Position numbers and translations under genes: made by a program. A stretch of DNA of 64,000 nucleotides from the NCBI GenBank assembly GCA_031430645.1, contig JANPBY010000004.1:1-64000 (forward strand). The letters are read 5' to 3'. Source of the DNA: JANPBY01 sp031430645 (GTDB lineage: Bacteria > Actinomycetota > Actinomycetes > DATJPE01). Shown one piece after another: positions 1-8,977 of the stretch. Position 1 is the stretch's first letter; each line of letters starts with the position of its first letter. Below the pieces are notes generated by a model. That model made no database searches and had not been told where the DNA came from. It was given only the letters and a program-made list of their open reading frames with translations.

Positions 1-1540
1 TGTTGACCACCCCCGGTCTGCCCAACAGGCGGACTATTACGACCGGCAGCGTCGGCTCCGCAGACCGTGCGAGAAACGCGGTCGCTCCGAACTCGCCGAG
101 CGACACCGCCGCCGCAAGTCCGGCGCCGACTGCGAGAGCGCCGGCCAGCGCCCGGCCGTCGACGGTGCGCCAGGTGCGCCACGTTGACGCGCCCAGGGTC
201 GCCGCGACCTCGCGCAGCCGCGGATCCAGGGCGCGCAACGCGGGCAGGGTCACGGCGATGACGAGAGGTACGGCCACCAGGGCGTGCGCCAGGGGCACCA
301 GAATCACCGAGCCACGCAGGTCCAACGGCGGCCGGTTGAAGGTCAGGAGCAGGCCGAATCCGACCGTGACCGCGGAGGCGCCCAAAGGCAACAACGCCCA
401 CGTTTCCATGGCCCGCGCGCCTCGCCTGGAGTAGGCGATGGCGCACGCAGCCAGACCACCGATGACCACCGACACCACGACGGTGGCGGCTGCGTAGCCG
501 AGCGAGGTCTGCAGCGAGGCGGCCACATCGACGTCGCGGGTCGACACCGGGTCGGCCACCAATGAACGCCACCAGGTGAGCCCCCACCGATCCCTCACCC
601 GGAAGGATCGGACGACGAGAGCCGCCATCGGCACGGCGATCAGCACGATCTCGACCATTACCACTGCGACCAGCAGGCGTGCCGCCCAACCCCGAATCGG
701 GCCGCGCACCTCCCTCGGCGGACGGCTGCGCTGCCGCACGGCGAGGCGCGCCTGCAGCCGGGCGGACACCGCCAGGACGAGCCCGACTGCCAGTAGTTGC
801 ACCACAGCGAGTGCGGCAGCACCGGAGAGGTCCAACAGCTGAGCTGTACGGCGATAGATCTCCACCTCCAACGTCGGATGCTGAGGTCCACCAAGGACCA
901 GCACGACGCCGAAGGATGTGAACGTGAAGCAGAAGACCAAAGCGGAGGCGGCGAGAACAGCCGGCCGAACCAAGGGCCATGTGACGGTACGAAACGCATG
1001 CCGGGGCGAGGCACCGAGCGCCCGCGCCGCCTGGTCATAGCGCGGGTCGAGGTTCGCCAACAATCCGCCCACCACGCGCACCACCACCGCGATGTTGAAG
1101 AAGACGTGGGCGAGGAGGATCGCCGCAACGGTTCCGATCCAGGGGGCAGGTAAGACGGTCCGGAAGGCCGTACCAACCACCACCGTCGGCAGCACGAAGG
1201 GCACGGTGACGATCGCCAACAGCACTCGGCGGGCCGGCAACTGGTAGCGGTGCAGCACGAAAGCGATCGGGAGGCCGGCGGCCAGCGTGAGCAGCGTGCT
1301 CGCGACGGCCTGCCAGAGCGTGAACCACGCGATGGCGCGAGTCGAGGGACGGCCCAACACCTGGAGGGCATCCAGATCCAAGCCACGCCCAAGCACTGTC
1401 CCCAGCGGCCATCCGAGGAAGACGAGGAGGAACGACAAGGGGACCAGCGCCAGCGCCCAGGCCGGCGGGGTGCCGTGCAGGCGGGGGGGCGTGGCAGTCC
1501 CGCTGCGCTTCGAGATGTGCGGGCGCAGCCTTGGGGGCAC
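1..1540 (-). CDS. thiP: Thiamine-type ABC transporter permease, two fused permease domains (partial)
   Basis: Integral membrane permease that would pair with the lipoprotein encoded just upstream to import thiamine or a related compound. The frame is open from about 1573 to the window edge and contains two binding-protein-dependent permease domains. The first has the EAA-type loop around ALGASPRHAFRTVTWP, the second around AATLGASTWRTWRTVDGRAL. Duplicated permease halves in one chain are typical of ThiP and FbpB-like proteins. There is no ATG near the 5' end. I chose the GTG at 1540, 8 nt after the thiB stop, but the GTG at 1573, overlapping thiB, is also possible. The gene runs off the left edge, so its C-terminus and any ThiQ ATPase are not seen. 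Thiamine specificity is inferred from the TPP riboswitch; iron transporters share the fold. Confidence 0.85.
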   Translation of the reverse strand, partial: MPPRLRPHISKRSGTATPPRLHGTPPAWALALVPLSFLLVFLGWPLGTVLGRGLDLDALQVLGRPSTRAIAWFTLWQAVASTLLTLAAGLPIAFVLHRYQLPARRVLLAIVTVPFVLPTVVVGTAFRTVLPAPWIGTVAAILLAHVFFNIAVVVRVVGGLLANLDPRYDQAARALGASPRHAFRTVTWPLVRPAVLAASALVFCFTFTSFGVVLVLGGPQHPTLEVEIYRRTAQLLDLSGAAALAVVQLLAVGLVLAVSARLQARLAVRQRSRPPREVRGPIRGWAARLLVAVVMVEIVLIAVPMAALVVRSFRVRDRWGLTWWRSLVADPVSTRDVDVAASLQTSLGYAAATVVVSVVIGGLAACAIAYSRRGARAMETWALLPLGASAVTVGFGLLLTFNRPPLDLRGSVILVPLAHALVAVPLVIAVTLPALRALDPRLREVAATLGASTWRTWRTVDGRALAGALAVGAGLAAAVSLGEFGATAFLARSAEPTLPVVIVRLLGRPGVVN

Positions 1541-1548
1541 CGTCGAGG

Positions 1549-2649
1549 TCAGCGCAGCACCACCTCGGTCCACGTCTCCACCCACTCCTCGCGGTGGTCA
1601 GCGATGTCCTCGGCAGGCAAGGACAGAGGAGCGATCGGGACCTCAGCGAACTCGGTGAACACTCTCGGTAGCGTGACGCCCTCACGAGCCGGGAACACGA
1701 ACATCGACAGCGGCACGTCGGCCTGAACCTCCGCCGAGGCCAGCCAGTCGATGACGGCGCGCGAAGCCGCAAGTTGCTTGGTCCCGGCGAGGATCCCGGC
1801 GTACTCCACCTGTCGGAAGCAGCCGTCAGTCATCACCGAGGTGCCCGGAGTCGCCGGCTTGGGCTCGGCAGCAAAGACGATCTCGGCCGGGGGGCTCGAG
1901 GCGTAGGACACCACGAGCGGTCGGTCACCTTCGCCTGAGGAGCCGGAGAACTCCCCGCTGTAGGCCTCGGTCCAGCCGTTGGTGACCTTGACGCCGTTGT
2001 CGCGCAACTGACCCCAATAGCCCTGCCACCCGTCCTCGCCGAAGCGCGCAACCGTCGCGAGGAGGAACGCCAGCCCCGGTGAGGACGTGGCCGGGTTCTG
2101 GACCACGAGCAGGTCTTTGTACGTCGGGTCGGTCAGGTCGTCGATCCCGCGCGGCGGCGCGATCCCTCGCTCGGCGAACCAGCCATCGTCGATGTTGACG
2201 CAGACGTCGCCATAGTCGATCGGGGTGACGTGGCCGTTCGCTGTGTCCTCGCGCAGCTCGGGGCGCAGGGCTGCGAGCTGCGCGGAGCGATACGGCCTGA
2301 AAACCCCGGCATCGACGGCCCGAGTGAGCAGCGTGGTGTCCACCCCGAACAGCACATCGCCCTCAGGGTTCCCCGCGGTGAGCACAGCCTTGTTGACGAC
2401 CTCACCTGCATCGCCGGCGCTCACCACCTTCACTGTGATACCGGTGCGGGCCTCGAAGTCGGTGAGGAGGGACTCGGTCAGTGCGAAGGAGTCGTGGGTC
2501 AGCAAGGTGACCGTCGCAGGACCGACTGGACCGGATGCGCTCGGCTCAGGGATCGAGGCCGAGGTGCTGGCGGCCGTACAGCCAGTGACGATGAGCGACG
2601 TCGACACGAGGCCGACAAGTATGAACGAGGGCGGACGTGGCAGACCCAT
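1549..2649 (-). CDS. thiB: Thiamine ABC transporter substrate-binding lipoprotein
   Basis: Extracytoplasmic solute-binding protein of 366 aa. The N-terminus has a short hydrophobic stretch ending in a lipobox-like VTGC at about residues 21-24, so it should be a diacylglyceryl-anchored lipoprotein. The mature part reads as a ThiB-family periplasmic-binding fold: LLTHDSFALTESLLTDFEARTG near the N-terminus, then NPEGDVLFGVDTTLLTRA. The ATG is preceded by GGAGGAAACTC, a good ribosome-binding site that is also the 3' flank of a TPP riboswitch. The permease gene follows on the same strand. Expression should fall when thiamine pyrophosphate is abundant. Family assignment is strong. The ligand could also be a thiamine precursor or analogue. 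Confidence 0.9.
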   Translation of the reverse strand: MGLPRPPSFILVGLVSTSLIVTGCTAASTSASIPEPSASGPVGPATVTLLTHDSFALTESLLTDFEARTGITVKVVSAGDAGEVVNKAVLTAGNPEGDVLFGVDTTLLTRAVDAGVFRPYRSAQLAALRPELREDTANGHVTPIDYGDVCVNIDDGWFAERGIAPPRGIDDLTDPTYKDLLVVQNPATSSPGLAFLLATVARFGEDGWQGYWGQLRDNGVKVTNGWTEAYSGEFSGSSGEGDRPLVVSYASSPPAEIVFAAEPKPATPGTSVMTDGCFRQVEYAGILAGTKQLAASRAVIDWLASAEVQADVPLSMFVFPAREGVTLPRVFTEFAEVPIAPLSLPAEDIADHREEWVETWTEVVLR

Positions 2650-2657
2650 GAGTTTCC

Positions 2658-2741
2658 TCCGCTGGCATTACCCAGATCAGGTTCAAGGGTCGGTGGCGGC
2701 GGCCACCCTCTCAGCCCGCCGGTCCAGCGAGCTCCCCTGGT
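2658..2741 (-). promoter_or_regulatory. TPP (THI-element) riboswitch
   Basis: Read on the minus strand, the leader of thiB contains the conserved THI-box segments in order: GGGGAGC, GGGCTGAGAGGG, then CCTTGAACCTGATCTGGG and TAATGCCAGCGGAGG. These match the pyrimidine-sensor and pyrophosphate-sensor helices of TPP riboswitches. The 3' end abuts the thiB ribosome-binding site, so control is probably at translation initiation, though no expression platform was modelled. Confidence 0.95.
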
Positions 2742-2760
2742 GTTGAGTTGTCACCCCACC

Positions 2761-5307
2761 CTAGGCGACTGGCTCAGGCACCTGCTCGGCAGAGCCAGCT
2801 GCGGCCTCCGGTGCGGCCTCAGCCCCGGCCTCAGGTGTGGAATCAGACTCGGGCTCCGACTTGGCCTTGCCGCCACGCTTGCGGCGAGCAGGGCGATCGC
2901 CGTCGGATGACCCGTTCTTCGGCGTCTTGAGGTCGACCGGCTCCATCTGCACCTTGACGCCGCGACCCGCGCAGTGCTCGCACGGCTCGCTGAACGCCTC
3001 GATCAGCCCCTGGCCGACCCGCTTGCGGGTCATCTGAACCAGACCCAGCGAGGTCACCTCGGCGACCTGGTGCTTGGTGCGGTCCCGCGACAGGCATTCG
3101 AGCAATCGGCGCAGCACGAGGTCGCGGTTGGACTCGAGCACCATGTCGATGAAGTCGACGACGATGATCCCCCCGACGTCACGCAGCCGGAGCTGGCGCA
3201 CGATCTCCTCGGCGGCTTCAAGGTTGTTGCGGGTGACCGTCTCCTCGAGGTTGCCACCTGCCCCGATGAACTTGCCGGTGTTGACGTCGACCACGGTCAT
3301 CGCCTCGGTGCGGTCGATGACGAGGGAGCCACCCGAGGGCAGCCAAACCTTGCGGTCCAACGCCTTCGCGAGCTGCTCGTCGACCCGGTGGGCGGCGAAG
3401 ACATCCTTCTCGTCGGTCCAGCGGCTCAACCGGTCGACCAGGTCTGGCGCGACGTGACCGAGGTAGGGCGAGATCATGTCCCAGGCGTCGTCGCCGCTGA
3501 CAATGAGCTTGTTGACGTCCTCGTTGAACACGTCACGGATGACGCGGACCGCGAGGTCGGGCTCGCCATAGAGCAGCGCGGGGGCGGATGCGCTCTTGGC
3601 CTTCTTGGCGATGTCCTCCCACTGGGCGGCGAGCCGGGCGACGTCGCGAGAAAGCTCTTCTTCGCTGGCGCCTTCTGCGGCCGTACGCACGATGACGCCG
3701 GCGCCCTCAGGGACCGCACCCTTGAGGATGGCCTTGAGACGGGTGCGTTCGGTGTCGGGAAGTTTGCGGCTGATGCCGGTCATCGACCCGTCGGGGACAT
3801 AGACCAGGAACCGGCCCGGCAAGCTGATCTGGGAGGTGAGGCGAGATCCCTTGTGGCCGACGGGGTCCTTGGTCACCTGCACGAGAACCTGGTCGCCAGA
3901 CTTCAGAGCGTGCTCGATGCGGCGCTGCTGGCCGTCGAGGGCGGCGGCATCCCAGTTGACCTCACCGGCGTAGATCACGGCGTTGCGGCCCTTGCCGATG
4001 TCGACGAACGCCGCCTCCATCGACGGGAGGACGTTTTGCACGCGCCCCAGATAGACGTTGCCCACGAAGGACGTCGCCTCGGCCTTGTTGACGTAGTGCT
4101 CGACGAGCATGTCGTCCTCGAGGACGGCGATCTGAGTGCGATCCCCGGTCTGCCGGACGAGCATCACGCGCTCGACGCTCTCGCGGCGCGCGAGGAACTC
4201 CGACTCGGTCAGGATCGGCGGGCGACGACGCCCCTGATCACGGCCTTCGCGGCGCCTCTGCTTCTTGGCCTCGAGCCGGGTGGAGCCGCGGACGCCGGTG
4301 ACCTCGTCGTTGGTACGGCTGCGTGGCTCACGCACCCGCACCACGGTGTTGGGCGGATCGTCGGCGGAGCCGGCGCCGTCCCCGGAACCGCCACGACGGC
4401 GTCTGCGACGCCTGCGGGTCCCGGTGCCGGTCGATCCCTCGTCGTCGTCCTCGCCGTCCGCCCCAGTTTCCTCGTCGCCACGGCCTTCCACCGAGTCCGG
4501 CGGGACGTCGCTCCCCGCGGGAGCGTTGCCGTCGTCGGCGTTGCCCGGCTCGGAGCCGTCGGACCCGGCCTCGGTGTTCTGCCCGCCACGGCCACGTCGA
4601 CCGCGACCCCCACGACGACGGCGGCGGCGCACAGTGCCGTCACCGGACTCGTCGTCGCCGTCTTCTCCGGCGCCGGGCTCGCCCCCAGGCCCGTCGTCGG
4701 AGTCGAAGTCCAGGCGCGTCACGTCGGTCGCGCCCGCGTCGAGGTCCTCGGCGATCGGTTCTTCGACCCTGGCCCTGGACCGCCGTCGGCGGGGTGCCTC
4801 GGCTTGCTCGGGGTCCGGCGGCTGGAAGACCACGACCGAAGCGCTGTCCGGGGCGGCCGAGCTGGGCGCCGTCGTGGAATCGACAGCAGCCTCGGACTCT
4901 TTAGGGGTGGAGAAAACAGCAGGTGCGGCCTTCTTGCGAGTCCGCTTGGGCTTGGCTGGCGGATCGCCCTGTGCACTTTGCGGCCCGGCATCCACAGCGT
5001 CTGCGGGCGCGGGCGGCGCTACCTCGGCCGACGGGGCGTCCGCGGCGGTCGCCTTCTTGGTTGCGCGCTTGCGGGGGGCCGACGTCGCCTTGGCGGGAAC
5101 GGCAGCCTTCGTCGGCACGCCAGCCGCCGGGACGCTCGGAGGAGCCTCGGCGGACGGAGCCGCAACCGGCGGTGGTCCGGCAGGTCGGCTCGCTGCCCGG
5201 CGGCGGGTGCGGGTGGCTGCTGGCGTTGCCGCACCGCCGCTGCTGCCCGTGGTCGCGTTGTCAGCCTTGCTGTCGGTTGTCGTGCTGTCCTTGGGGTTGT
5301 CGACCAT
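2761..5307 (-). CDS. rne: Ribonuclease E/G family endoribonuclease
   Basis: Endoribonuclease of 848 aa for mRNA decay and rRNA/tRNA processing. Residues 1 to about 350 are low-complexity Ala/Pro/Lys/Arg with acidic and arginine-rich patches (TGTRRRRRRRRGG), typical of the disordered N-terminal extension of actinobacterial RNase E. The S1 domain follows at about 385-470 (FVGNVYLGRVQNVLPSMEAA). The catalytic DNase-I-like segment carries the Mg-binding aspartates in VVDVNTGKF (about 670) and IIVVDFIDM (about 717). A zinc-link-like CEHCAGRG lies near 772. A second basic tail follows. It lies downstream of the TIGR03936 gene on the same strand after a 164-nt gap. The usual downstream rplU-rpmA-obg block is absent here; thiB follows instead. 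Confidence 0.95.
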   Translation of the reverse strand: MVDNPKDSTTTDSKADNATTGSSGGAATPAATRTRRRAASRPAGPPPVAAPSAEAPPSVPAAGVPTKAAVPAKATSAPRKRATKKATAADAPSAEVAPPAPADAVDAGPQSAQGDPPAKPKRTRKKAAPAVFSTPKESEAAVDSTTAPSSAAPDSASVVVFQPPDPEQAEAPRRRRSRARVEEPIAEDLDAGATDVTRLDFDSDDGPGGEPGAGEDGDDESGDGTVRRRRRRGGRGRRGRGGQNTEAGSDGSEPGNADDGNAPAGSDVPPDSVEGRGDEETGADGEDDDEGSTGTGTRRRRRRRRGGSGDGAGSADDPPNTVVRVREPRSRTNDEVTGVRGSTRLEAKKQRRREGRDQGRRRPPILTESEFLARRESVERVMLVRQTGDRTQIAVLEDDMLVEHYVNKAEATSFVGNVYLGRVQNVLPSMEAAFVDIGKGRNAVIYAGEVNWDAAALDGQQRRIEHALKSGDQVLVQVTKDPVGHKGSRLTSQISLPGRFLVYVPDGSMTGISRKLPDTERTRLKAILKGAVPEGAGVIVRTAAEGASEEELSRDVARLAAQWEDIAKKAKSASAPALLYGEPDLAVRVIRDVFNEDVNKLIVSGDDAWDMISPYLGHVAPDLVDRLSRWTDEKDVFAAHRVDEQLAKALDRKVWLPSGGSLVIDRTEAMTVVDVNTGKFIGAGGNLEETVTRNNLEAAEEIVRQLRLRDVGGIIVVDFIDMVLESNRDLVLRRLLECLSRDRTKHQVAEVTSLGLVQMTRKRVGQGLIEAFSEPCEHCAGRGVKVQMEPVDLKTPKNGSSDGDRPARRKRGGKAKSEPESDSTPEAGAEAAPEAAAGSAEQVPEPVA

Positions 5308-5471
5308 CAGGTCTGCTCCTCCAGGCCCCCGGGCTTCGCTGCCCCGTGGGGCCGCACTGCCGCGCGGGAGCCATTCTGTTCACCGAGGGGCCGGCACGGT
5401 CTGTTGAGGACCGCCACGTTGCCCCGCGTAAGCCTGGGGGGCACCTGCACCAGCCCGGTCGGTCTGACCGG

Positions 5472-6233
5472 TCAGGTCGGCACGGGTGCCAGTGGGTCGC
5501 CGACAGTGCCGGCTGCCACGTCGAGTGGTCCCTGCGCCAGCCGGGTCACCTGAGGTGGGACCGGCGGCGCCAAGTGAGCCACCAAACGCAGCGCGCTGAG
5601 CACGTCGTCGGGTCTTACGGACGGTGTGACGTGCCGCAGGACCACGTCCAGTATCGCACACGGAGGCTCCCCCACCCCCGAAACGGCGCCTGAAACCTCC
5701 GCTCGCCCGATGAGCACGAGCACCGGCCCGCGGGCATCGAAGGAGCGGATGCCGTTTTTGGTGAGCCGCTCGACCAGCACCTCCTCCGCCGCCAGGAACG
5801 TGCCGACCGCAAGCCTTACGTCGTCGAGATCGGCGCCCGGCAACCGGATCTCCCACGTCGAGGCTTCCAGCAGGTCGGCCAGCGCACCGGGTGCCGCTTC
5901 GACGACCTCGACGATGTCGAGCCCTGGGGGCAGCGCCTTGTCGAGGGAGGCCCGGAGTCGGTCCGGGTCGCAGCGCTGGGCCACGCCGATCTCGAGGTAC
6001 TCCGCCTCGCTCGCGGTGCCGGTGGGAGCGGCGTTTGCGTAGGAAATCTTCGGGTGCGGGGAGAAGCCGGCCGAGTAGGCCATGGGTACGGCCGAGCGGC
6101 GCAGCGCGCGCTCGAAGGCACGGGCGAAGTCCCGATGCGAGGTGAACCGAAGGCGGCCCCGCTTGGCGTAGCGGATCCGCAGTCGCTGGACGGTGGGCGG
6201 CGGGGGTGGACCGTCGGGGGTACGAGCCGGCAT
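5472..6233 (-). CDS. TIGR03936 family radical-SAM-associated protein (DUF2344)
   Basis: Protein of 253 aa with the family hallmark near the N-terminus, RIRYAKRGRLRFTSHRDFARAFERAL, then PMAYSAGFSPHPKISYANA. Members of this family are encoded next to, or fused to, the TIGR03960 radical SAM protein. No enzymatic function is established to my knowledge. The ATG overlaps the stop of the preceding HIT-like gene as TGATG, indicating translational coupling. The C-terminus is Ala/Pro-rich. The gene sits directly upstream of rne, a neighbourhood conserved in many actinobacteria that points to an RNA-related role by association only. Confidence 0.88.
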   Translation of the reverse strand: MPARTPDGPPPPPTVQRLRIRYAKRGRLRFTSHRDFARAFERALRRSAVPMAYSAGFSPHPKISYANAAPTGTASEAEYLEIGVAQRCDPDRLRASLDKALPPGLDIVEVVEAAPGALADLLEASTWEIRLPGADLDDVRLAVGTFLAAEEVLVERLTKNGIRSFDARGPVLVLIGRAEVSGAVSGVGEPPCAILDVVLRHVTPSVRPDDVLSALRLVAHLAPPVPPQVTRLAQGPLDVAAGTVGDPLAPVPT

Positions 6234-6805
6234 CAGCGCGCGGCCAGCGCAGCGGCGATCGCGGCCTCTGCGGCGGCGGCGTCCTCGTCCGGACACATCG
6301 GCATGAAGTCCACCCACATCGCCAGCATGGATCCGCGCAGCTGGAGGGCGCCGAAGGGCCGCGGCATGAACCAGAGGTGGAAGTGCTCGCCGCCATCGCC
6401 CCACCGGGCGACGTGCACACGGCCGACTCCCCCGAGCCCCAGGATCGCCCGCTCGATCCGGGCGGTCAGCGGGCCAAGCTCGAGAAGCAGCTCGTCGCTC
6501 AGATCGGCGAAGGAGTCGTGGTGGGCCCGCGTCTCGAGCAGGACTTGGCCCAGCAGCTCCGTGGGACGGTACGGGCGCAACCGCCAGTTTCGGTCGGACC
6601 ACAGGAAGTCTGAGTCGGGGGCCGCACACGAACGGCAGCCCTGGCCGCCCTCCCCTGAGCGAGGCGGCTCCTCATCTGCGAGTGGGAGCAGTTCCTTCAC
6701 CCGTACGTCTCCGGTGAAGGGGAACCACGGGTCGTCGAGCAGCTCTGCGGGGACCGGCGGCCGTACGGCTCCGTGCGCGGTCAGCACCACCCGCTCGTCG
6801 GTCAT
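6233..6805 (-). CDS. HIT-like protein between the two radical-SAM-family genes
   Basis: Protein of 190 aa using the ATG at 6805, which overlaps the TGA of the upstream radical SAM gene. The other end overlaps the next ATG in the same way. The segment GDGGEHFHLWFMPRP resembles the His-rich active-site strand of the HIT / galactose-1-phosphate uridylyltransferase-like fold, but the full HxHxH triad is not present. A cysteine pair (CRSC, about residue 58) might bind metal. The assignment rests on this motif and is tentative. The tight coupling on both sides makes a shared pathway with its neighbours likely. Confidence 0.6.
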   Translation of the reverse strand: MTDERVVLTAHGAVRPPVPAELLDDPWFPFTGDVRVKELLPLADEEPPRSGEGGQGCRSCAAPDSDFLWSDRNWRLRPYRPTELLGQVLLETRAHHDSFADLSDELLLELGPLTARIERAILGLGGVGRVHVARWGDGGEHFHLWFMPRPFGALQLRGSMLAMWVDFMPMCPDEDAAAAEAAIAAALAAR

Positions 6806-8787
6806 GCGCTCTGCGGTGATGGGGCCAGCGCCACCTCGAGGGCGGGCGAGGGCACCACCGTCAATGGAAGCAACGTGATGCCGGTGGGGCCGACCTGGAT
6901 GTCGGTGCCCATCTGGGGGCACACACCGCAGTCGAAGCACGGGGTCCAGCGACAGTCGTCGACCTCAACCTCTGACAGCGCATCCTGCCAGTCCTCCCAG
7001 AGCCACTCTTTGTCCAGGCCGGAGTCGAGGTGGTCCCAAGGAAGCACCTCGGACTGCTCGCGCTCCCGGGTGGTGAACCACGCGACGTCGACGCCGGTGT
7101 CTGCTAAACCTCGATCAGCGGCGGCCATCCAGGCATCGAAGGAGAAGTGCTCGCTCCAGCCGTCGAAGCGCGCACCCTGCTCCCAGACTCCTCGGATGAC
7201 AGCGCCGATCCGTCGGTCGCCGCGTGACAGAAGTCCCTCGACAGTGCCGGGCTTGCCGTCGTGGTAGCGAACGCCGATCGCACGGGCGAACTGCTTGTCC
7301 GCCCGGATCGCCTCACGGAGCTTGGCCAGCCGGGCGTCGGTGGTCTCGTGATCGAGCTGAGCGGCCCACTGAAACGGCGTGTGCGGCTTAGGCACGAAGC
7401 CACCGATCGAGACGGTGCAACGGATATCGCGGCTACCACTGGCCTCGCGGCCGGCGCGGATGACGTTCTTCGCCATCTCGGCGATCTGCAGGACGTCCTC
7501 GTCTGTCTCGGTGGGGAGACCGCACATGAAGTACAGCTTCACCTGACGCCACCCGGCGGCGTACGCCGTGGTGACGGTGCGGATTAGGTCTTCCTCACTG
7601 ACCATCTTGTTGATGACGCGACGCAGGCGCTCGGATCCGCCTTCCGGCGCGAAGGTCAGGCCGGAGCGGCGGCCGTTGCGCGAGAGCTCGTTGGCGAGGT
7701 CGACGTTGAACGCATCGACCCGGGTGCTGGGCAGCGACAGGCTCGTGTTGGTGCCCTCGTAGCGGTCGGCGAGGCCCTTGGCGACCTGGCCGATCTCGGA
7801 GTGGTCGGCGCTGGAGAGGCTGAGCAGGCCGACCTCCTCGTAGCCGGACGCGGCGAGCCCGCGCTCAACCATCTCGCCGATGCCGGTGATAGAGCGCTCG
7901 CGAACCGGGCGGGTGATCATGCCGGCCTGGCAGAACCGGCAGCCGCGCGTGCAACCGCGGAAGATCTCGACGCTCATCCGCTCGTGGACGGTTTCGGCCA
8001 GCGGGACGAGCGGCTGCTTGGGATAGGGCCACTGGTCGAGGTCCATCACCGTGTGCTTGGCGACCCGCCACGGGACACCCGGCCGGTTGGGAGCCACTCG
8101 ACGGATCCGGCCGTCGGGCAAGTAGTCGACGTCATAGAACTGGGGGACATAGACCCCCCCGGTCCGGGCCAGCCGCAGCAACAGTTCCTCGCGCCCGCCG
8201 GGACGCCCTTCGCTCTTCCAGGCTGCCGTCACGTCGGAGATCTCGAGCACCGCCTGCTCGCCATCACCGAGCACGGCTGCGTCGATGAACTCCGCGATTG
8301 GCTCCGGGTTGAAGGCTGAGTGACCCCCGGCAATCACGACGGGGTGGTCCACTGTGCGGTCGGTGGCGCGCAGCGGGATGCCCGCGAGGTCGAGCGCCGT
8401 GAGCATGTTCGTGTAGCCGAGCTCAGTGGAGAAGCTGATGCCGAACAGATCGAAGTCACCGACTGGACGGTGCCCGTCGACGGTGAACTGCGGCACCTGG
8501 TGCTCACGCATCAGGGCTTCGAGGTCGGGCCAGACGGCGTACGTGCGCTCCGCGAGAGTGTCGGGGCGCTCGTTGAGCACTTCGTACAAGATCATGACGC
8601 CCTGGTTGGGCAGCCCGACCTCATAGGCATCGGGATACATCAGCGTCCACCGGACCATGGCGTCGCCATCGCCCCAGGGCTTCACTTGGGCGTTCAGCTC
8701 ACCGCCGACGTACTGAATCGGCTTGGTCACCAGCGGCAACAGCGCCTCGAGGCGCGCGAACACCGAGTCACCCGACCGCTCAACCAT
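6802..8787 (-). CDS. TIGR03960 family B12-binding-domain radical SAM protein
   Basis: Radical SAM protein of about 661 aa. The N-terminus VFARLEALLPLVTKPIQYVGGE is characteristic of TIGR03960 proteins. A cobalamin-binding-like Rossmann region precedes the radical SAM core, whose 4Fe-4S motif is visible as CTRGCRFC (about residues 278-285). The C-terminus has further cysteines in CRWTPCFDCGVCPQMG that may bind a second cluster. The ATG at 8787 gives MVERSGDSVFARL; a start 12 codons further upstream is possible but less conserved. First gene of the coupled set ending in rne. The substrate is unknown. The upstream region holds one copy of the flanking palindrome described separately. Confidence 0.92.
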   Translation of the reverse strand: MVERSGDSVFARLEALLPLVTKPIQYVGGELNAQVKPWGDGDAMVRWTLMYPDAYEVGLPNQGVMILYEVLNERPDTLAERTYAVWPDLEALMREHQVPQFTVDGHRPVGDFDLFGISFSTELGYTNMLTALDLAGIPLRATDRTVDHPVVIAGGHSAFNPEPIAEFIDAAVLGDGEQAVLEISDVTAAWKSEGRPGGREELLLRLARTGGVYVPQFYDVDYLPDGRIRRVAPNRPGVPWRVAKHTVMDLDQWPYPKQPLVPLAETVHERMSVEIFRGCTRGCRFCQAGMITRPVRERSITGIGEMVERGLAASGYEEVGLLSLSSADHSEIGQVAKGLADRYEGTNTSLSLPSTRVDAFNVDLANELSRNGRRSGLTFAPEGGSERLRRVINKMVSEEDLIRTVTTAYAAGWRQVKLYFMCGLPTETDEDVLQIAEMAKNVIRAGREASGSRDIRCTVSIGGFVPKPHTPFQWAAQLDHETTDARLAKLREAIRADKQFARAIGVRYHDGKPGTVEGLLSRGDRRIGAVIRGVWEQGARFDGWSEHFSFDAWMAAADRGLADTGVDVAWFTTREREQSEVLPWDHLDSGLDKEWLWEDWQDALSEVEVDDCRWTPCFDCGVCPQMGTDIQVGPTGITLLPLTVVPSPALEVALAPSPQSA

Positions 8788-8828
8788 GCGGGCAACCCTA
8801 CGCGTCGTCCCCCACGCCGCCACTCTTC

Positions 8829-8888
8829 GTTGATCTTGAGAGATGTACGGGCGACACGCACGCGCATCGCGCTTCTCTCAAGATCAAC
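8829..8888. repeat. Palindromic repeat, left copy (15-bp arms, 30-nt spacer)
   Basis: Arms 8829-8843 (GTTGATCTTGAGAGA) and 8874-8888 are perfect inverted complements separated by 30 nt. The core TGATCTTGAGAGA recurs with the same arm arrangement and the same spacer length at 9937-9998, so the two copies bracket the AbiEi/DUF559-type gene. This copy also lies in the short intergenic region upstream of the radical SAM operon. Confidence 0.9.
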
Positions 8889-8977
8889 CTGGTTGCGGTT
8901 CATCAACAGGGGCCGGACTATCCACAAGACCAGCCGGGAGACTCGGCGGCCCAGCCGCAGCGCCGCACTGTGGACGC

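Noticed and set aside
658..1772. Two long minus-strand frames (658-1392 and 1035-1772) in the permease region
   Set aside because: Their translations are Arg/Ser/Cys-rich nonsense; the third frame contains the permease with clear transmembrane domains.
2974..5553. An 859-codon open frame on the plus strand opposite rne
   Set aside because: It mirrors the GC-rich codon pattern of rne and has no recognisable domain or ribosome-binding site. The minus strand encodes a clear RNase E.
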